In this document: piece by piece, positions 38,163 through 46,173 of the stretch
Layout of the letters: each line of letters begins with the position of its first letter
Numbering within the stretch: the first letter of the stretch is position 1
Source: JBBWZH01 sp035544115
GTDB lineage: Bacteria > Actinomycetota > Actinomycetes > Mycobacteriales > CADCTP01
Assembly: GCA_963714145.1 (NCBI GenBank)
Contig: OY970235.1
Coordinates: forward strand, 7,130,001 to 7,194,000
Reading direction: 5' to 3'
DNA length: 64,000 nt
The notes under the pieces: model-generated
Told to the model about the DNA's origin: nothing
The model's database searches: none
What the model saw: only the letters and a program-made list of their open reading frames with translations
Position numbers and translations under genes: made by a program

Positions 38163-39956
38163 TCAGGCGGCTAGTGAGGCGTAGACGCCGTTGTCGTCGA
38201 GCAGGCTCTCGTGGGTGCCGGACTCGACGACCCGGCCGTGTGCGATGACCGCGATCTGGTCGGCGCCGCGGACGGTGGAGAGCCGGTGCGCGATGGTGAT
38301 GGTGGTGCGGCCGCGGGCGAGGACGTCGAGGGCCTGCTGTACGGCCCGTTCGGTCTCGGTGTCCAGCGCGCTGGTCGCCTCGTCCAGGACCAGGATTCGC
38401 GGGTCGCGCAGCAGGGTGCGGGCGATCGCGATGCGCTGCTTCTCGCCGCCGGAGAAGCGGTAGCCGCGGGACCCGACGATCGTGTCGTAGCCGTCGGGCA
38501 GCCCGACGATGAGCTCGTGGATCTGGGCGGCCCGGGCCGCGTCGATGAGTTCGCGGTCGGTCGCGTCCGGCTTGGCGTAGCGCAGGTTCTCCCGCACGCT
38601 CGCGTGCAGCAGGTAGGTTTCCTGGCTCACCACGCCCACGATGCCGGCCAGGTCGGCCAGCCGCAGCTCGCGCAGGTCGATCCCGTCGATGGTGACGCGC
38701 CCGCCGGTGGGGTCGTACAGCCTGGCGATCAACGCGGCGATGGTGCTCTTGCCCGAGCCGGTCTCGCCGACGAGAGCGAGGGTCGCGCCGGCGGGTACGT
38801 CGAGGCTGACGCCGGCGATCGCGGCGGTGTCGCTGCCGGGGTAGGTGAACGTGACGTCCTCGAAGCGCAGCCGCCCGCGCACCCGGGACGGGTCGATCTC
38901 GACCGGGTTGCTCGGGTCGTCCACCTCGACCGGCAGGTCCAGGTACTCGAAGATGCGCGCGAACAGCGCCAGCGAACTGGTCAGCGCGACCCCGACGTTC
39001 AGCAGGCCCATCAGCGGCCGGAACAGCCCGGCCTGCAGGGCGGTGAACGCGACGAGCGTGCCGATGCTCAGCGTGCCGGCGGTCATCGGCAGCCCGGCGC
39101 TGAGGTAGATGACCGCCGGGATGGCGGCGAAGATGATGTTCAACGACGCCATCCGCCACCGGCCGGCCAGCTCGGAGCGCAGCTCGAGGTCGATCAGCCG
39201 GGCCGAGGAGGCGGTGAAGCGCTCGACCAGCGACGGGCCGGTGCCCATTGTCTTGCTCAGCTGCACGCCGCTGATCGACAGCCCCTCTTCGATCGTGACG
39301 TTGAGGTCGGCGAGCTCGCGCTGGCGCTGGGCGGTGATGGCCCGGCGCATCGTCGCGATCTTGCGGGTCAGGTAGATCGACGGCGGCAGCACGACCAGCG
39401 ACACCAGCGACAGCCGCCAGGACAGCGCGGCCATGGCGGCCGCGGTCGCGATGGTGGTGGTGAGGTTGGACGCGATCGAGGTCGCGGTCGAGGTGACCAC
39501 CGACTCCATCCCGCCGATGTCGTTGGTGATGCGGGACTGCACCTCGCCGGTCCGGGTGCGGGTGAAGAACGCGATCGACTGCCGGTGCAGGTGGGTGAAG
39601 ACGGCGGTACGCAGCCGGTGCATGACCGCCTGGCCGATCTTGGTGGAGATCCAGGTCTGGACGACGCCGAGGGCCGAGGTGACCGCGGCGACGGCCACCA
39701 TGCCGAGCACCAGCCAGACCAGCAGGCGCAGGTCGCGGTCGGGCAGCGCCCGGTCGATCACCCCGCGGAGCAGGAACGGCGCGGCCATGGCGATCACGGA
39801 GGACACCACGATGATCGCGGTGACGACGGCGAGTTGGGCCCGGTACGGGCTGAACAGCCCGCCGATGCGGCGCAGCGACACCGCACGCGCCTGGGTCTTC
39901 TCGGCGGCGGTGACGGTGTGGCCGCGGCGCGGCCGCTGAGTGGTGGTGGGTTCCAA
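38163..39956 (-). CDS. ABC exporter, full half-transporter (ABCB/MsbA type)
   Basis: The 597-aa protein has six membrane helices (about 40-330) followed by the NBD: Walker A GETGSGKST (about 405), Q-loop VVSQETYLLHAS, signature FSGGEKQR, Walker B ILVLDEATSALD and switch His in IAHRLSTV. It would work as a homodimer exporting lipid or drug-like compounds. The start is probably TTG 39956; AGGAAG lies about 11 nt upstream. It is divergent from a MarR repressor with a 13-bp palindrome between them, the usual layout of an inducible efflux pump. Confidence 0.95.
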   Translation of the reverse strand: MEPTTTQRPRRGHTVTAAEKTQARAVSLRRIGGLFSPYRAQLAVVTAIIVVSSVIAMAAPFLLRGVIDRALPDRDLRLLVWLVLGMVAVAAVTSALGVVQTWISTKIGQAVMHRLRTAVFTHLHRQSIAFFTRTRTGEVQSRITNDIGGMESVVTSTATSIASNLTTTIATAAAMAALSWRLSLVSLVVLPPSIYLTRKIATMRRAITAQRQRELADLNVTIEEGLSISGVQLSKTMGTGPSLVERFTASSARLIDLELRSELAGRWRMASLNIIFAAIPAVIYLSAGLPMTAGTLSIGTLVAFTALQAGLFRPLMGLLNVGVALTSSLALFARIFEYLDLPVEVDDPSNPVEIDPSRVRGRLRFEDVTFTYPGSDTAAIAGVSLDVPAGATLALVGETGSGKSTIAALIARLYDPTGGRVTIDGIDLRELRLADLAGIVGVVSQETYLLHASVRENLRYAKPDATDRELIDAARAAQIHELIVGLPDGYDTIVGSRGYRFSGGEKQRIAIARTLLRDPRILVLDEATSALDTETERAVQQALDVLARGRTTITIAHRLSTVRGADQIAVIAHGRVVESGTHESLLDDNGVYASLAA

Positions 39957-40002
39957 GGCATCTCGCTTCCTGTCGGGCCGGGTTGGATCCGGGCCACATT
40001 GA

Positions 40003-40015
40003 TGAGGTTACCTCA
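40003..40015. promoter_or_regulatory. MarR operator palindrome
   Basis: TGAGGT-T-ACCTCA is a perfect inverted repeat in the 98-bp gap between the exporter and marR genes. A further half-site TGAGG follows at about 40019-40023. It can overlap both divergent promoters. Confidence 0.65.
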
Positions 40016-40054
40016 CTATGAGGGTCCAACAGGGAAAGCTGGTATTCTCTTCCG

Positions 40055-40471
40055 GTGTCTCTCCCCGCGCCGGAGAGCCTGGCGGAGACGTTCTGGGGGG
40101 TCTCCCGGCAGCTCCGGCGGGTGACCCGGCAGGCCCTCGAGCCCTGGAACATCACCCCGGGCCAGTCCCGCGCGCTGAACATCCTGCTGCGGGACGGCAC
40201 CATGCGGCCCAGCGAGTTGTCCGAGCATCTGCGCATCGCACCCCGCTCGACCACCGAGGTCGTGGACGGGCTGCAGGAGCGTGGCCTGGTGCGGCGGCGC
40301 CCCGATCCGGGTGACCGGCGGGCGACGCTGATCGCGCTGACCGACCAGGGGGCCGAGGTTGGCCGGGCGATCCAGGCGGCCCGGGACTCCGACGCCGAGC
40401 GGTTCTTCGGCAGCCTGAGCGAGGCCGACCGCGCCGACCTGGCGCGGATCCTGCGACTACTCAGGCCCTAG
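40055..40471 (+). CDS. MarR-family repressor
   Basis: The 138-aa winged-helix protein has the DNA-binding core at about 45-100 (RPSELSEHLRIAPRSTTEVVDGL and the wing RRRPDPGDRRATLIALT). It is expected to bind the TGAGGT-T-ACCTCA palindrome, repressing itself and the divergent ABC exporter until a drug or metabolite binds. GTG 40055 is the start. Its last 15 bp overlap the 3' end of the convergent membrane gene. Confidence 0.93.
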   Translation: MSLPAPESLAETFWGVSRQLRRVTRQALEPWNITPGQSRALNILLRDGTMRPSELSEHLRIAPRSTTEVVDGLQERGLVRRRPDPGDRRATLIALTDQGAEVGRAIQAARDSDAERFFGSLSEADRADLARILRLLRP

Positions 40472-42265
40472 CCCGGCCCGGCGGACCGGGGGGCGGCAAC
40501 CGACCGACCCGGCGTCGCCCGCACACGGCAGCCGCCAGACGGCCTGCTTGTTGGTGTTGTCGACCCAGACCCGGCGGGCGTTGACCGCTGCTGCCTGCGG
40601 CCAGTCGGGTGCGGCGATGACCCAGGTGGTGTGCGGGGCGGCGTCGGATCGGGAGCTGAACAGGGTGAAGTGGGTGGCCCCGAGCTGCCACTGGTAGTAG
40701 TAGAGGCCCCGCGGGCTGTATGCGGCGAGGTCGTAGCTGACCTCCGTGGCGGTGCTGAGGCCGTCGATGCGGGTGAGCGCGACCGGCTGGGTGCCGCGGG
40801 TGGTGTCCTCCCCGTACTGGATGAGCACCGCGCGCAGCGCGATGGAACTGGTTGCGAGCGCGGCGGCGAGTCCGGCCGCGGTCAGCGCCCGGGAGCGTCG
40901 GGTCAGCAGCAGAATCGTGGCGCCGGTCGCCGCCACCAGCAGGGCCGGCCCGGGTCGGATGTGTTCGCGGACCTGCGCGAACGGGGGAAGCGCGAGCACC
41001 GTGAACCAGTTGACCGGGCTTCGGGTGATCAGGCCGTCAGCGTACCGGGTGATGATCACGGCGGCGACGGCCGCCGCGGCCGCTCCGGTGCCGAGTTCGA
41101 TGAACAGCCGCCGGGTTCGGGCCGTCCACAGCCGGACCAGGCCGAGCGCGACAAAGGCCGGCACGACCATCTCCACGTACCGGCCGTAGACGACGTGGTC
41201 GGGGCGGTTCGGCGGGTTCAGGAAGAGGCCGGTCAGCACGGCCAGCCCGACCGCGCCGCCGAGGAGGAACACCGCGACAGCGGGTGCGCCGGCGGCCTGC
41301 CGGCCGGCCAGCCGGGTCAGCGCCGGCGGGCCGGGCGGCCACCTGGTCGGCCGCAGCTGCGTGGCCAGGTGTACGGCGCCGGGCACCACGAGCCCGAACG
41401 TGGCCACGAACAGGTACCAGTACTGGCCGGCGCCGAGCGCCGCCACGTTCACCCAGGAGCCGGGATCGCCGGCGTTGGCCAGTAGCCGGCGCAGTTCAGC
41501 GCCGCTGGCATCGCCCCAGCTCTGCACCCTCAGCCAGCTGTTGAGCCGGCCGCCGGCGAAGGCCACCGCCCCGGCCGCGACCACCCCGGCGGCCGCGCTG
41601 GGCGCCAGGTCGCGACGGACCCAGGCGAGCCCGAGCAGCAGTACCAGCAGCAGCCCCACCAGCGGCGCGGTGCGGCCGTGGGTGGTGTAGAGAACACCCG
41701 CACAGCCGCCGCAGGCGACCGCCCAGCCGACCGCCGACCGCCGCCGGGTCGCCGTTGTCGTGGCGGCCAGGGCGATCGCGGCGGCGAGCACGAGCACCGG
41801 AAGCAGCGACTCGGCCCAGGCGAACTGGGTGGTCACGACCAGCGGCGGGTAGAGCGCGGCCAGAAACGCCGCGCCGGCGGCCAGCCGCGGCGGGACCCGG
41901 AAGATCCGCGCCAGAACCAGATAGACCAGCGGGAACGTCAGGCTGGAGATCACCGCGTTGGTGACCAGCACCCAGCGGTACTCCCACAGCGGGCCGTGGC
42001 CCAGCCAGAACGCCGGCACCAGCAGCAGCGAGTAACCGCCGCGGTAGAACCCGGCGGTGCCAAGCTGCCCGGCCAGCCCGCCGCTGAGGACCCGGGCATT
42101 CACCAGATACCCGGTCTCGTCGGCGAAGTTGATCGGACCGTCCCGGCCGTAGCTGATCGCCAGCCGCAGCGTCACGTGCAGCAGATAGCCCACAACCAGC
42201 AGCCAGCCGAGCCGCCGGGACCCGGCGGCGGCCCGGCGCATCGTCGACCCGAGCCGGGACCGCAT
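40457..42265 (-). CDS. GT-C-type membrane glycosyltransferase-like protein
   Basis: The roughly 602-aa protein has about eleven to twelve membrane helices and a soluble C-terminal domain (about 490-600). The first outer loop carries NFADETGY with Asp49-Glu50, the acidic motif where GT-C enzymes such as ArnT/PMT relatives bind polyprenyl-phosphate sugar and metal. It likely transfers a sugar to a cell-envelope acceptor on the outer face; donor and acceptor are unknown. The start is uncertain: ATG 42265 (MRSRLGS), 42241 or GTG 42274, none with a clear ribosome binding site. Its 3' end overlaps marR by 15 bp in the convergent sense. Confidence 0.75.
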   Translation of the reverse strand: MRSRLGSTMRRAAAGSRRLGWLLVVGYLLHVTLRLAISYGRDGPINFADETGYLVNARVLSGGLAGQLGTAGFYRGGYSLLLVPAFWLGHGPLWEYRWVLVTNAVISSLTFPLVYLVLARIFRVPPRLAAGAAFLAALYPPLVVTTQFAWAESLLPVLVLAAAIALAATTTATRRRSAVGWAVACGGCAGVLYTTHGRTAPLVGLLLVLLLGLAWVRRDLAPSAAAGVVAAGAVAFAGGRLNSWLRVQSWGDASGAELRRLLANAGDPGSWVNVAALGAGQYWYLFVATFGLVVPGAVHLATQLRPTRWPPGPPALTRLAGRQAAGAPAVAVFLLGGAVGLAVLTGLFLNPPNRPDHVVYGRYVEMVVPAFVALGLVRLWTARTRRLFIELGTGAAAAAVAAVIITRYADGLITRSPVNWFTVLALPPFAQVREHIRPGPALLVAATGATILLLTRRSRALTAAGLAAALATSSIALRAVLIQYGEDTTRGTQPVALTRIDGLSTATEVSYDLAAYSPRGLYYYQWQLGATHFTLFSSRSDAAPHTTWVIAAPDWPQAAAVNARRVWVDNTNKQAVWRLPCAGDAGSVGCRPPVRRAGLGPE

Positions 42266-42436
42266 CGCCGTCACGGCGACAACTCTGACACAGTGCCGAC
42301 CGCCGCCATCGTCGACCCGGCCGAACCAGCGCCTGCCGGCGGGCCGGTTCGCCTCCAGTCGGCATCCAGTCGGCATTAAGCAGTGCCTGCCAGCCTCCTG
42401 GAGCGGACCAAGGACGGGGGTGAGAGGAGAGCCGGT

Positions 42437-43237
42437 ATGAGAGCCGGACTATGTCGGGCCGCCGTCGGCGCAGCGCTGGCGGTCGCAATTGCAGTGGGCG
42501 GCACCGCCCAGCCAGCCCAGGCGGCGTTCCCGGGAAATGTCACGCTGCCGCCCGCCGGGCCGTTCGTCAATCTGGCGTTCGCCGCCTACAAGCTGATCGA
42601 CGGCAGTCTTTCGCCCAGCGATGTCGAGCGGCTGCTCCTGACGATGATCGCCGCGTCCAACCAGGCCGGAAGCGAAATGATCAGCCATATCGACGCGCAC
42701 GTGGCGGCCCGGGCGGTAGGCGAGGCCAGAGGCCTGACCATACGCTTCCAGAATTACCAGAACATGCGGCAGACCTGGGAACTGTTCTTCTTTGCGGGGG
42801 ATGCCGTCGGGGCCGCCTCGATAGACCGGACAGAATTCAACGCGACCACCGACCGCAAGGCCGCGGACGCGATCGGGACCGCCCTGAACGTCGTCTATCC
42901 GATGGCCCGGACGGCCGTCCACGATGCCGGGTATGCCCAAACAGCCCAGGACACGCTGAAGCGGGACTACATCCAGGCCCTCGAGGCGATCGTCGCCCGG
43001 CTGGAGCCGGTCTGCACCAGCACGGTGGCGCCGGACACGCCGGCGTTCATCAACGAGGTGCGCTACGAATGTGTCGCCGCCAACGGGGAACGGGTCAGCG
43101 ACTATCAGGTCCGCAATGTGCTGACCGGCAAGTGGCTGCGCGGACCGGTCAACGTCGACCAGCTCAAGGTCGACTCCGCCATCCATTCGAGTTGGCTCAC
43201 GGCCGGCGCGATCCTGCCCACGCTGAGAACGCCGTAG
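42437..43237 (+). CDS. Secreted helical protein of unknown family, paralogue 1
   Basis: The 266-aa precursor has a signal peptide ending GGTAQPAQA (about residue 29). The mature part is mostly helical: a long helix with MISHIDAHVAARAVGEA, then an aromatic segment WELFFFAG, further helices, and near the C-terminus a Cys pair in the pattern PVC...VRYEC...NG. No known family is recognised. Strong GAGAGGAG precedes ATG 42437. The next gene, 113 bp downstream, encodes a protein of the same plan (signal GTAQPAHA, NHIDAIASAEV, Cys...YYTC...NG), so the two arose by duplication and may act together. Both lack membrane anchors. Confidence 0.75.
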   Translation: MRAGLCRAAVGAALAVAIAVGGTAQPAQAAFPGNVTLPPAGPFVNLAFAAYKLIDGSLSPSDVERLLLTMIAASNQAGSEMISHIDAHVAARAVGEARGLTIRFQNYQNMRQTWELFFFAGDAVGAASIDRTEFNATTDRKAADAIGTALNVVYPMARTAVHDAGYAQTAQDTLKRDYIQALEAIVARLEPVCTSTVAPDTPAFINEVRYECVAANGERVSDYQVRNVLTGKWLRGPVNVDQLKVDSAIHSSWLTAGAILPTLRTP

Positions 43238-43350
43238 CGGTCACCGGCTGGCGCCCGACCTGCCCGGACCGGTCGCCAGGCCGGTCACCCGCCCGGACCG
43301 GGCAGGCAGCGCGAGGTACCGAGCATGCCGACGCGAGATGGAGAACCGAC

Positions 43351-44115
43351 ATGAAATCCAGACTGGTGCGCGGCCTCGCCGCCGCGGCCCTGGCGGCCAC
43401 GATCGGCGTGGCCGGCACCGCACAGCCCGCACACGCCGAGAGCAAGCAGCCACCGCGCCCCGACGCGGTCGCCCAGGTTGTCGTATTCGACTGGGTCAGC
43501 GCCGCCATCGCGGTGGCCGCCACCCTGCTCAACAACGGCAACTCGGACGGAGCGGTACGGCAGATCCTCGCCGCCATCGAAGCGACCAGGGTCGACATCA
43601 TCAACCACATCGACGCGATCGCGAGCGCCGAAGTACAGGCGTGCGTCGAGGCCAACACCATCGAGTTCGCGAACATCGAGTTCTTCCCGCCACCGGTGCT
43701 CACCCTGTGGGCGCAGAGCGCCACCAGTTGCGCCACCCTGGCCACCGCGTACGTCAACGCGGTGCAGAGCCCGCAGGCAGTCGACAACCTCGGCTTTCTC
43801 ATCGGCCCGATCTACGCGATAGTCCTCGCGGCCCGCGCCAAGGCCGGCCTGGTCAATGGCGTGAACCTGCTCCTCGAGGACGAATTCCGCGCCTATCTGG
43901 CGGTCTCGATCAAACTCGGCCCGGCCCCGGGTCAATGCGTCCCGTTCCGCATCGAGGGCCAGATCGAGTACTACACCTGCCGGATGTACAACGGCGACAC
44001 CGGCCGCAACGCCAACCCGCAGATCGCCTGGAATATCGCCGCGCGCAACACCAGCAGCCCGATCGCCGACGCCGCCATGCCCCGGCTTTACGCCGCCCTC
44101 CACCCCGGCGGCTGA
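43351..44115 (+). CDS. Secreted helical protein of unknown family, paralogue 2
   Basis: The 254-aa precursor has a signal peptide ending GTAQPAHA. The helical mature part contains ILAAIEATRVDIINHIDAIA, a hydrophobic stretch LGFLIGPIYAIVLAARAKAG that could insert in a membrane, and the C-terminal PGQCVPFR...YYTCRMYNG motif shared with the preceding gene. Extra cysteines (QACVEAN, ATSCATL) are absent from paralogue 1. A GGAG lies before ATG 43351. A long two-part terminator follows. Function is unknown; a helical exported pair with a central hydrophobic hairpin is compatible with a two-component secreted effector, but that is only inference. Confidence 0.75.
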   Translation: MKSRLVRGLAAAALAATIGVAGTAQPAHAESKQPPRPDAVAQVVVFDWVSAAIAVAATLLNNGNSDGAVRQILAAIEATRVDIINHIDAIASAEVQACVEANTIEFANIEFFPPPVLTLWAQSATSCATLATAYVNAVQSPQAVDNLGFLIGPIYAIVLAARAKAGLVNGVNLLLEDEFRAYLAVSIKLGPAPGQCVPFRIEGQIEYYTCRMYNGDTGRNANPQIAWNIAARNTSSPIADAAMPRLYAALHPGG

Positions 44116-44179
44116 TCGCCGCGCTGACCACGCCGGGCTGAATCGCTCCCGGCCGGCTCGCTGAACCCGCTGCACCGAA

Positions 44180-44247
44180 AGGCGGAGCGGCTCCGTTACG
44201 GCTGGCGGTCGCTGACCACCCGCCAGCTCGACGGAGCCGCTCCGCCT
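44180..44247 (+). terminator. Compound hairpin terminator
   Basis: Outer arms of 17 bp (44180-44196 and 44231-44247, starting AGGCGGAGCGG) pair perfectly. An inner stem GCTGGCGG/CCGCCAGC (44201-44208 and 44220-44227) adds 8 bp. It isolates the secreted pair from the sigma factor gene. Confidence 0.85.
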
Positions 44248-44351
44248 ATGTCCACATGCGACACCGCCGCCGCCCGCTGGAGCTTGCCGCGCTTAGCGTG
44301 AGGCAGGTCACGGGAACCCGCGGGCCCCGGCGGACAGCTGTGGATGTGGAG

Positions 44352-44972
44352 ATGAGTATGCGTGCTCGGGTGCGCGCCGGGGACCCGGATGCCTTCAGGC
44401 AGCTGTTCAACGACCATGTCCGTTCGGTGTACAACCACGCCTTCCGGCTGACCGGGAACTGGTCCGTGGCCGAGGACGTGGTGTCCGTGACGTTCCTGGA
44501 GGCCTGGCGGCTGCGTGGCCGGGTCGACCTCGACGTCGACGGGTCGCTGCGCCCGTGGCTGCTCGGGGTCGCGACGAACGTGGCTCGCAACGTCCGCCGC
44601 GCCGCCCGGCGCCACGAGGGTGCGCTGGCCCGACTCCCGCGGGCGGACGTGGTGCCGGACTTCGCCGACGACGTCAGTGCCCGCATCGACGACCGCGAAC
44701 GCCTCGCCCTGGCCATGGCGGCGCTGGCGGCCCTGCGCAAGCCGGAGCGCGAGGTGCTGGCGCTGTGCGTGTGGTCCGGACTCGACTACGCCGAGGCGGC
44801 GGAGGCGCTCGGCGTGCCGGTCGGCACGATCCGGTCCCGGCTCTCCCGGGCGCGCCGGAAGTTGGCGGCGGGAATTCGCCGGCCGCCAGAACCGGAACCG
44901 ACCCGCCGCCCCGGACAGGTACCAGGCGACCGCGAGAACGCGGTCCGGCTCGCTCAGGAGAATCCCCGATGA
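44352..44972 (+). CDS. ECF-type RNA polymerase sigma factor (module 1)
   Basis: The roughly 206-aa sigma-70 family protein has region 2 at about 10-80 (FRQLFNDHVRSVYNHAFRL, SVAEDVVSVTFLEAWR, LRPWLLGVATN) and region 4 at about 120-180 (REVLALCVWSGLDYAEAAEALG, VGTIRSRLSRARRKL). The start may be ATG 44352 or 44358. The stop overlaps the start of a CU044_5270-family membrane protein (ATGA), which could act like an anti-sigma factor or report on the envelope. A second copy of the same two-gene module lies at 51445-53252. Confidence 0.9.
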   Translation: MSMRARVRAGDPDAFRQLFNDHVRSVYNHAFRLTGNWSVAEDVVSVTFLEAWRLRGRVDLDVDGSLRPWLLGVATNVARNVRRAARRHEGALARLPRADVVPDFADDVSARIDDRERLALAMAALAALRKPEREVLALCVWSGLDYAEAAEALGVPVGTIRSRLSRARRKLAAGIRRPPEPEPTRRPGQVPGDRENAVRLAQENPR

Positions 44973-46012
44973 ACACGATTCAGCCCCACTCGAACGACCG
45001 TGACGAGCTCGTCCGGCTGCTGCCGCAGCTGGTGGAGCGGGACCTGCCGAGCCGCCGCCAGGTTCAGATCCAGGAGTTCGTGATGACCGAGATCCACACC
45101 CACCCGGCGCCGCGGCGCCATCCCCATCGGCGCCTTGTCCTCGCGACCTCGGCGCTGGCCGCCGTCGCGGTCGCCGCGGCCGCCGCCGTCGCCGTCGCCG
45201 TCGCCGCCGGAGGTTCCGGAGTCGGCCAGACCCCGGGCGGATCGCCGACCCGGCCGGCCGCCGGCCCGTCGACGCCAGGCCTTACGCCGGTGGCCCGGAC
45301 CTTCGACCTGGCGGCCTCCTACGCCGCCGCGAGGCCCTTCACCCCGCCCCGACCCGACCAGTGGATCTACATCCAGGACCGGTACCTGAATCCGAGCTCG
45401 CTCGGGCGGGCCAAGGGGCAGCAGCCGGCTGGGACCTTGCAGACCTGGATCCGGGCCGACGGCAGGAAGAAGGCCGAACACAACTCCGCCCGGAACGGCG
45501 CCCTCGAGACCTGGGACCAGGTGAACGAGTATCCGGCGCTGGCCAACCTGCCGACCGACCCGCGGCAACTGCTCGCCCGGCTGCGGGCCGAACTGCTGGC
45601 TCCGCCCACCACCCCCGGGCCACGCGTTCACCTGGACCGCGCGGACGTGAACGAGCGCCTGTTCGGCCGCATCGCCGACATTCTCAGCCAGTACCTGCTT
45701 CCGCCCGCCGTGACGGCGGCGTTGTGGCGGGCGGCGGCCCTGGTTCCCGGCGTCACCCAGGCGCCCGGCGCGGTCAAGGTCGATGGGCGCCCGGTGATCG
45801 CGGTCGGCCGGATCCAGCAGGGCTGGCTGGCCGAGCAGCTGCTGGTCGACCCGGACACGTACGAGTTCGTCGGCTACCGGTCCGTGGCCGCCGAGGACCA
45901 CACGATCGACACCGGCGGCGGCCGGGGGATCAAGGTGAAGAAGGGCGAGGTCCAGAGCGTGAGCACCCGGCTCGTGGCGGCGATCGTCGACAGGCCAGGG
46001 CTGACCAGCTGA
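44969..46012 (+). CDS. CU044_5270 family membrane protein (module 1)
   Basis: The 347-aa protein has a cytosolic N-terminus of about 55 residues (with LVERDLPSRRQVQIQEFVM), one Ala/Val membrane helix (about 60-80), a Gly/Pro spacer and an extracytoplasmic domain of about 230 residues (WIYIQDRYLNPSSLG; LPTDPRQLLARLR; ILSQYLLPPAVTAALWRAAALVPGV; VDPDTYEFVGYRSV). This layout matches the CU044_5270 family, usually encoded just after an ECF sigma gene. A single-pass protein with a cytosolic head coupled to a sigma gene suggests signal transduction across the membrane; this is inference. A perfect 16-bp terminator follows. Confidence 0.85.
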   Translation: MNTIQPHSNDRDELVRLLPQLVERDLPSRRQVQIQEFVMTEIHTHPAPRRHPHRRLVLATSALAAVAVAAAAAVAVAVAAGGSGVGQTPGGSPTRPAAGPSTPGLTPVARTFDLAASYAAARPFTPPRPDQWIYIQDRYLNPSSLGRAKGQQPAGTLQTWIRADGRKKAEHNSARNGALETWDQVNEYPALANLPTDPRQLLARLRAELLAPPTTPGPRVHLDRADVNERLFGRIADILSQYLLPPAVTAALWRAAALVPGVTQAPGAVKVDGRPVIAVGRIQQGWLAEQLLVDPDTYEFVGYRSVAAEDHTIDTGGGRGIKVKKGEVQSVSTRLVAAIVDRPGLTS

Positions 46013-46023
46013 GCTGATTGTTC

Positions 46024-46060
46024 GCAGCGCGGGGTGGGCTCGATGCCCACCCCGCGCTGC
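46024..46060 (+). terminator. 16-bp hairpin terminator of sigma module 1
   Basis: GCAGCGCGGGGTGGGC (46024-46039) and GCCCACCCCGCGCTGC (46045-46060) pair perfectly around a TCGAT loop, followed by TGTTGT. It begins 12 bp after the stop. Confidence 0.9.
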
Positions 46061-46173
46061 TGTTGTCGCCGCGGGTCCAGCGATGTGGAGCCGACCTCGT
46101 CCGGCGATCGGGAACCCGGCCGGTGCCCGTGGACAAGGACTGGCAGATGTTGTCCCTCGACGCAGGAGGCCAC

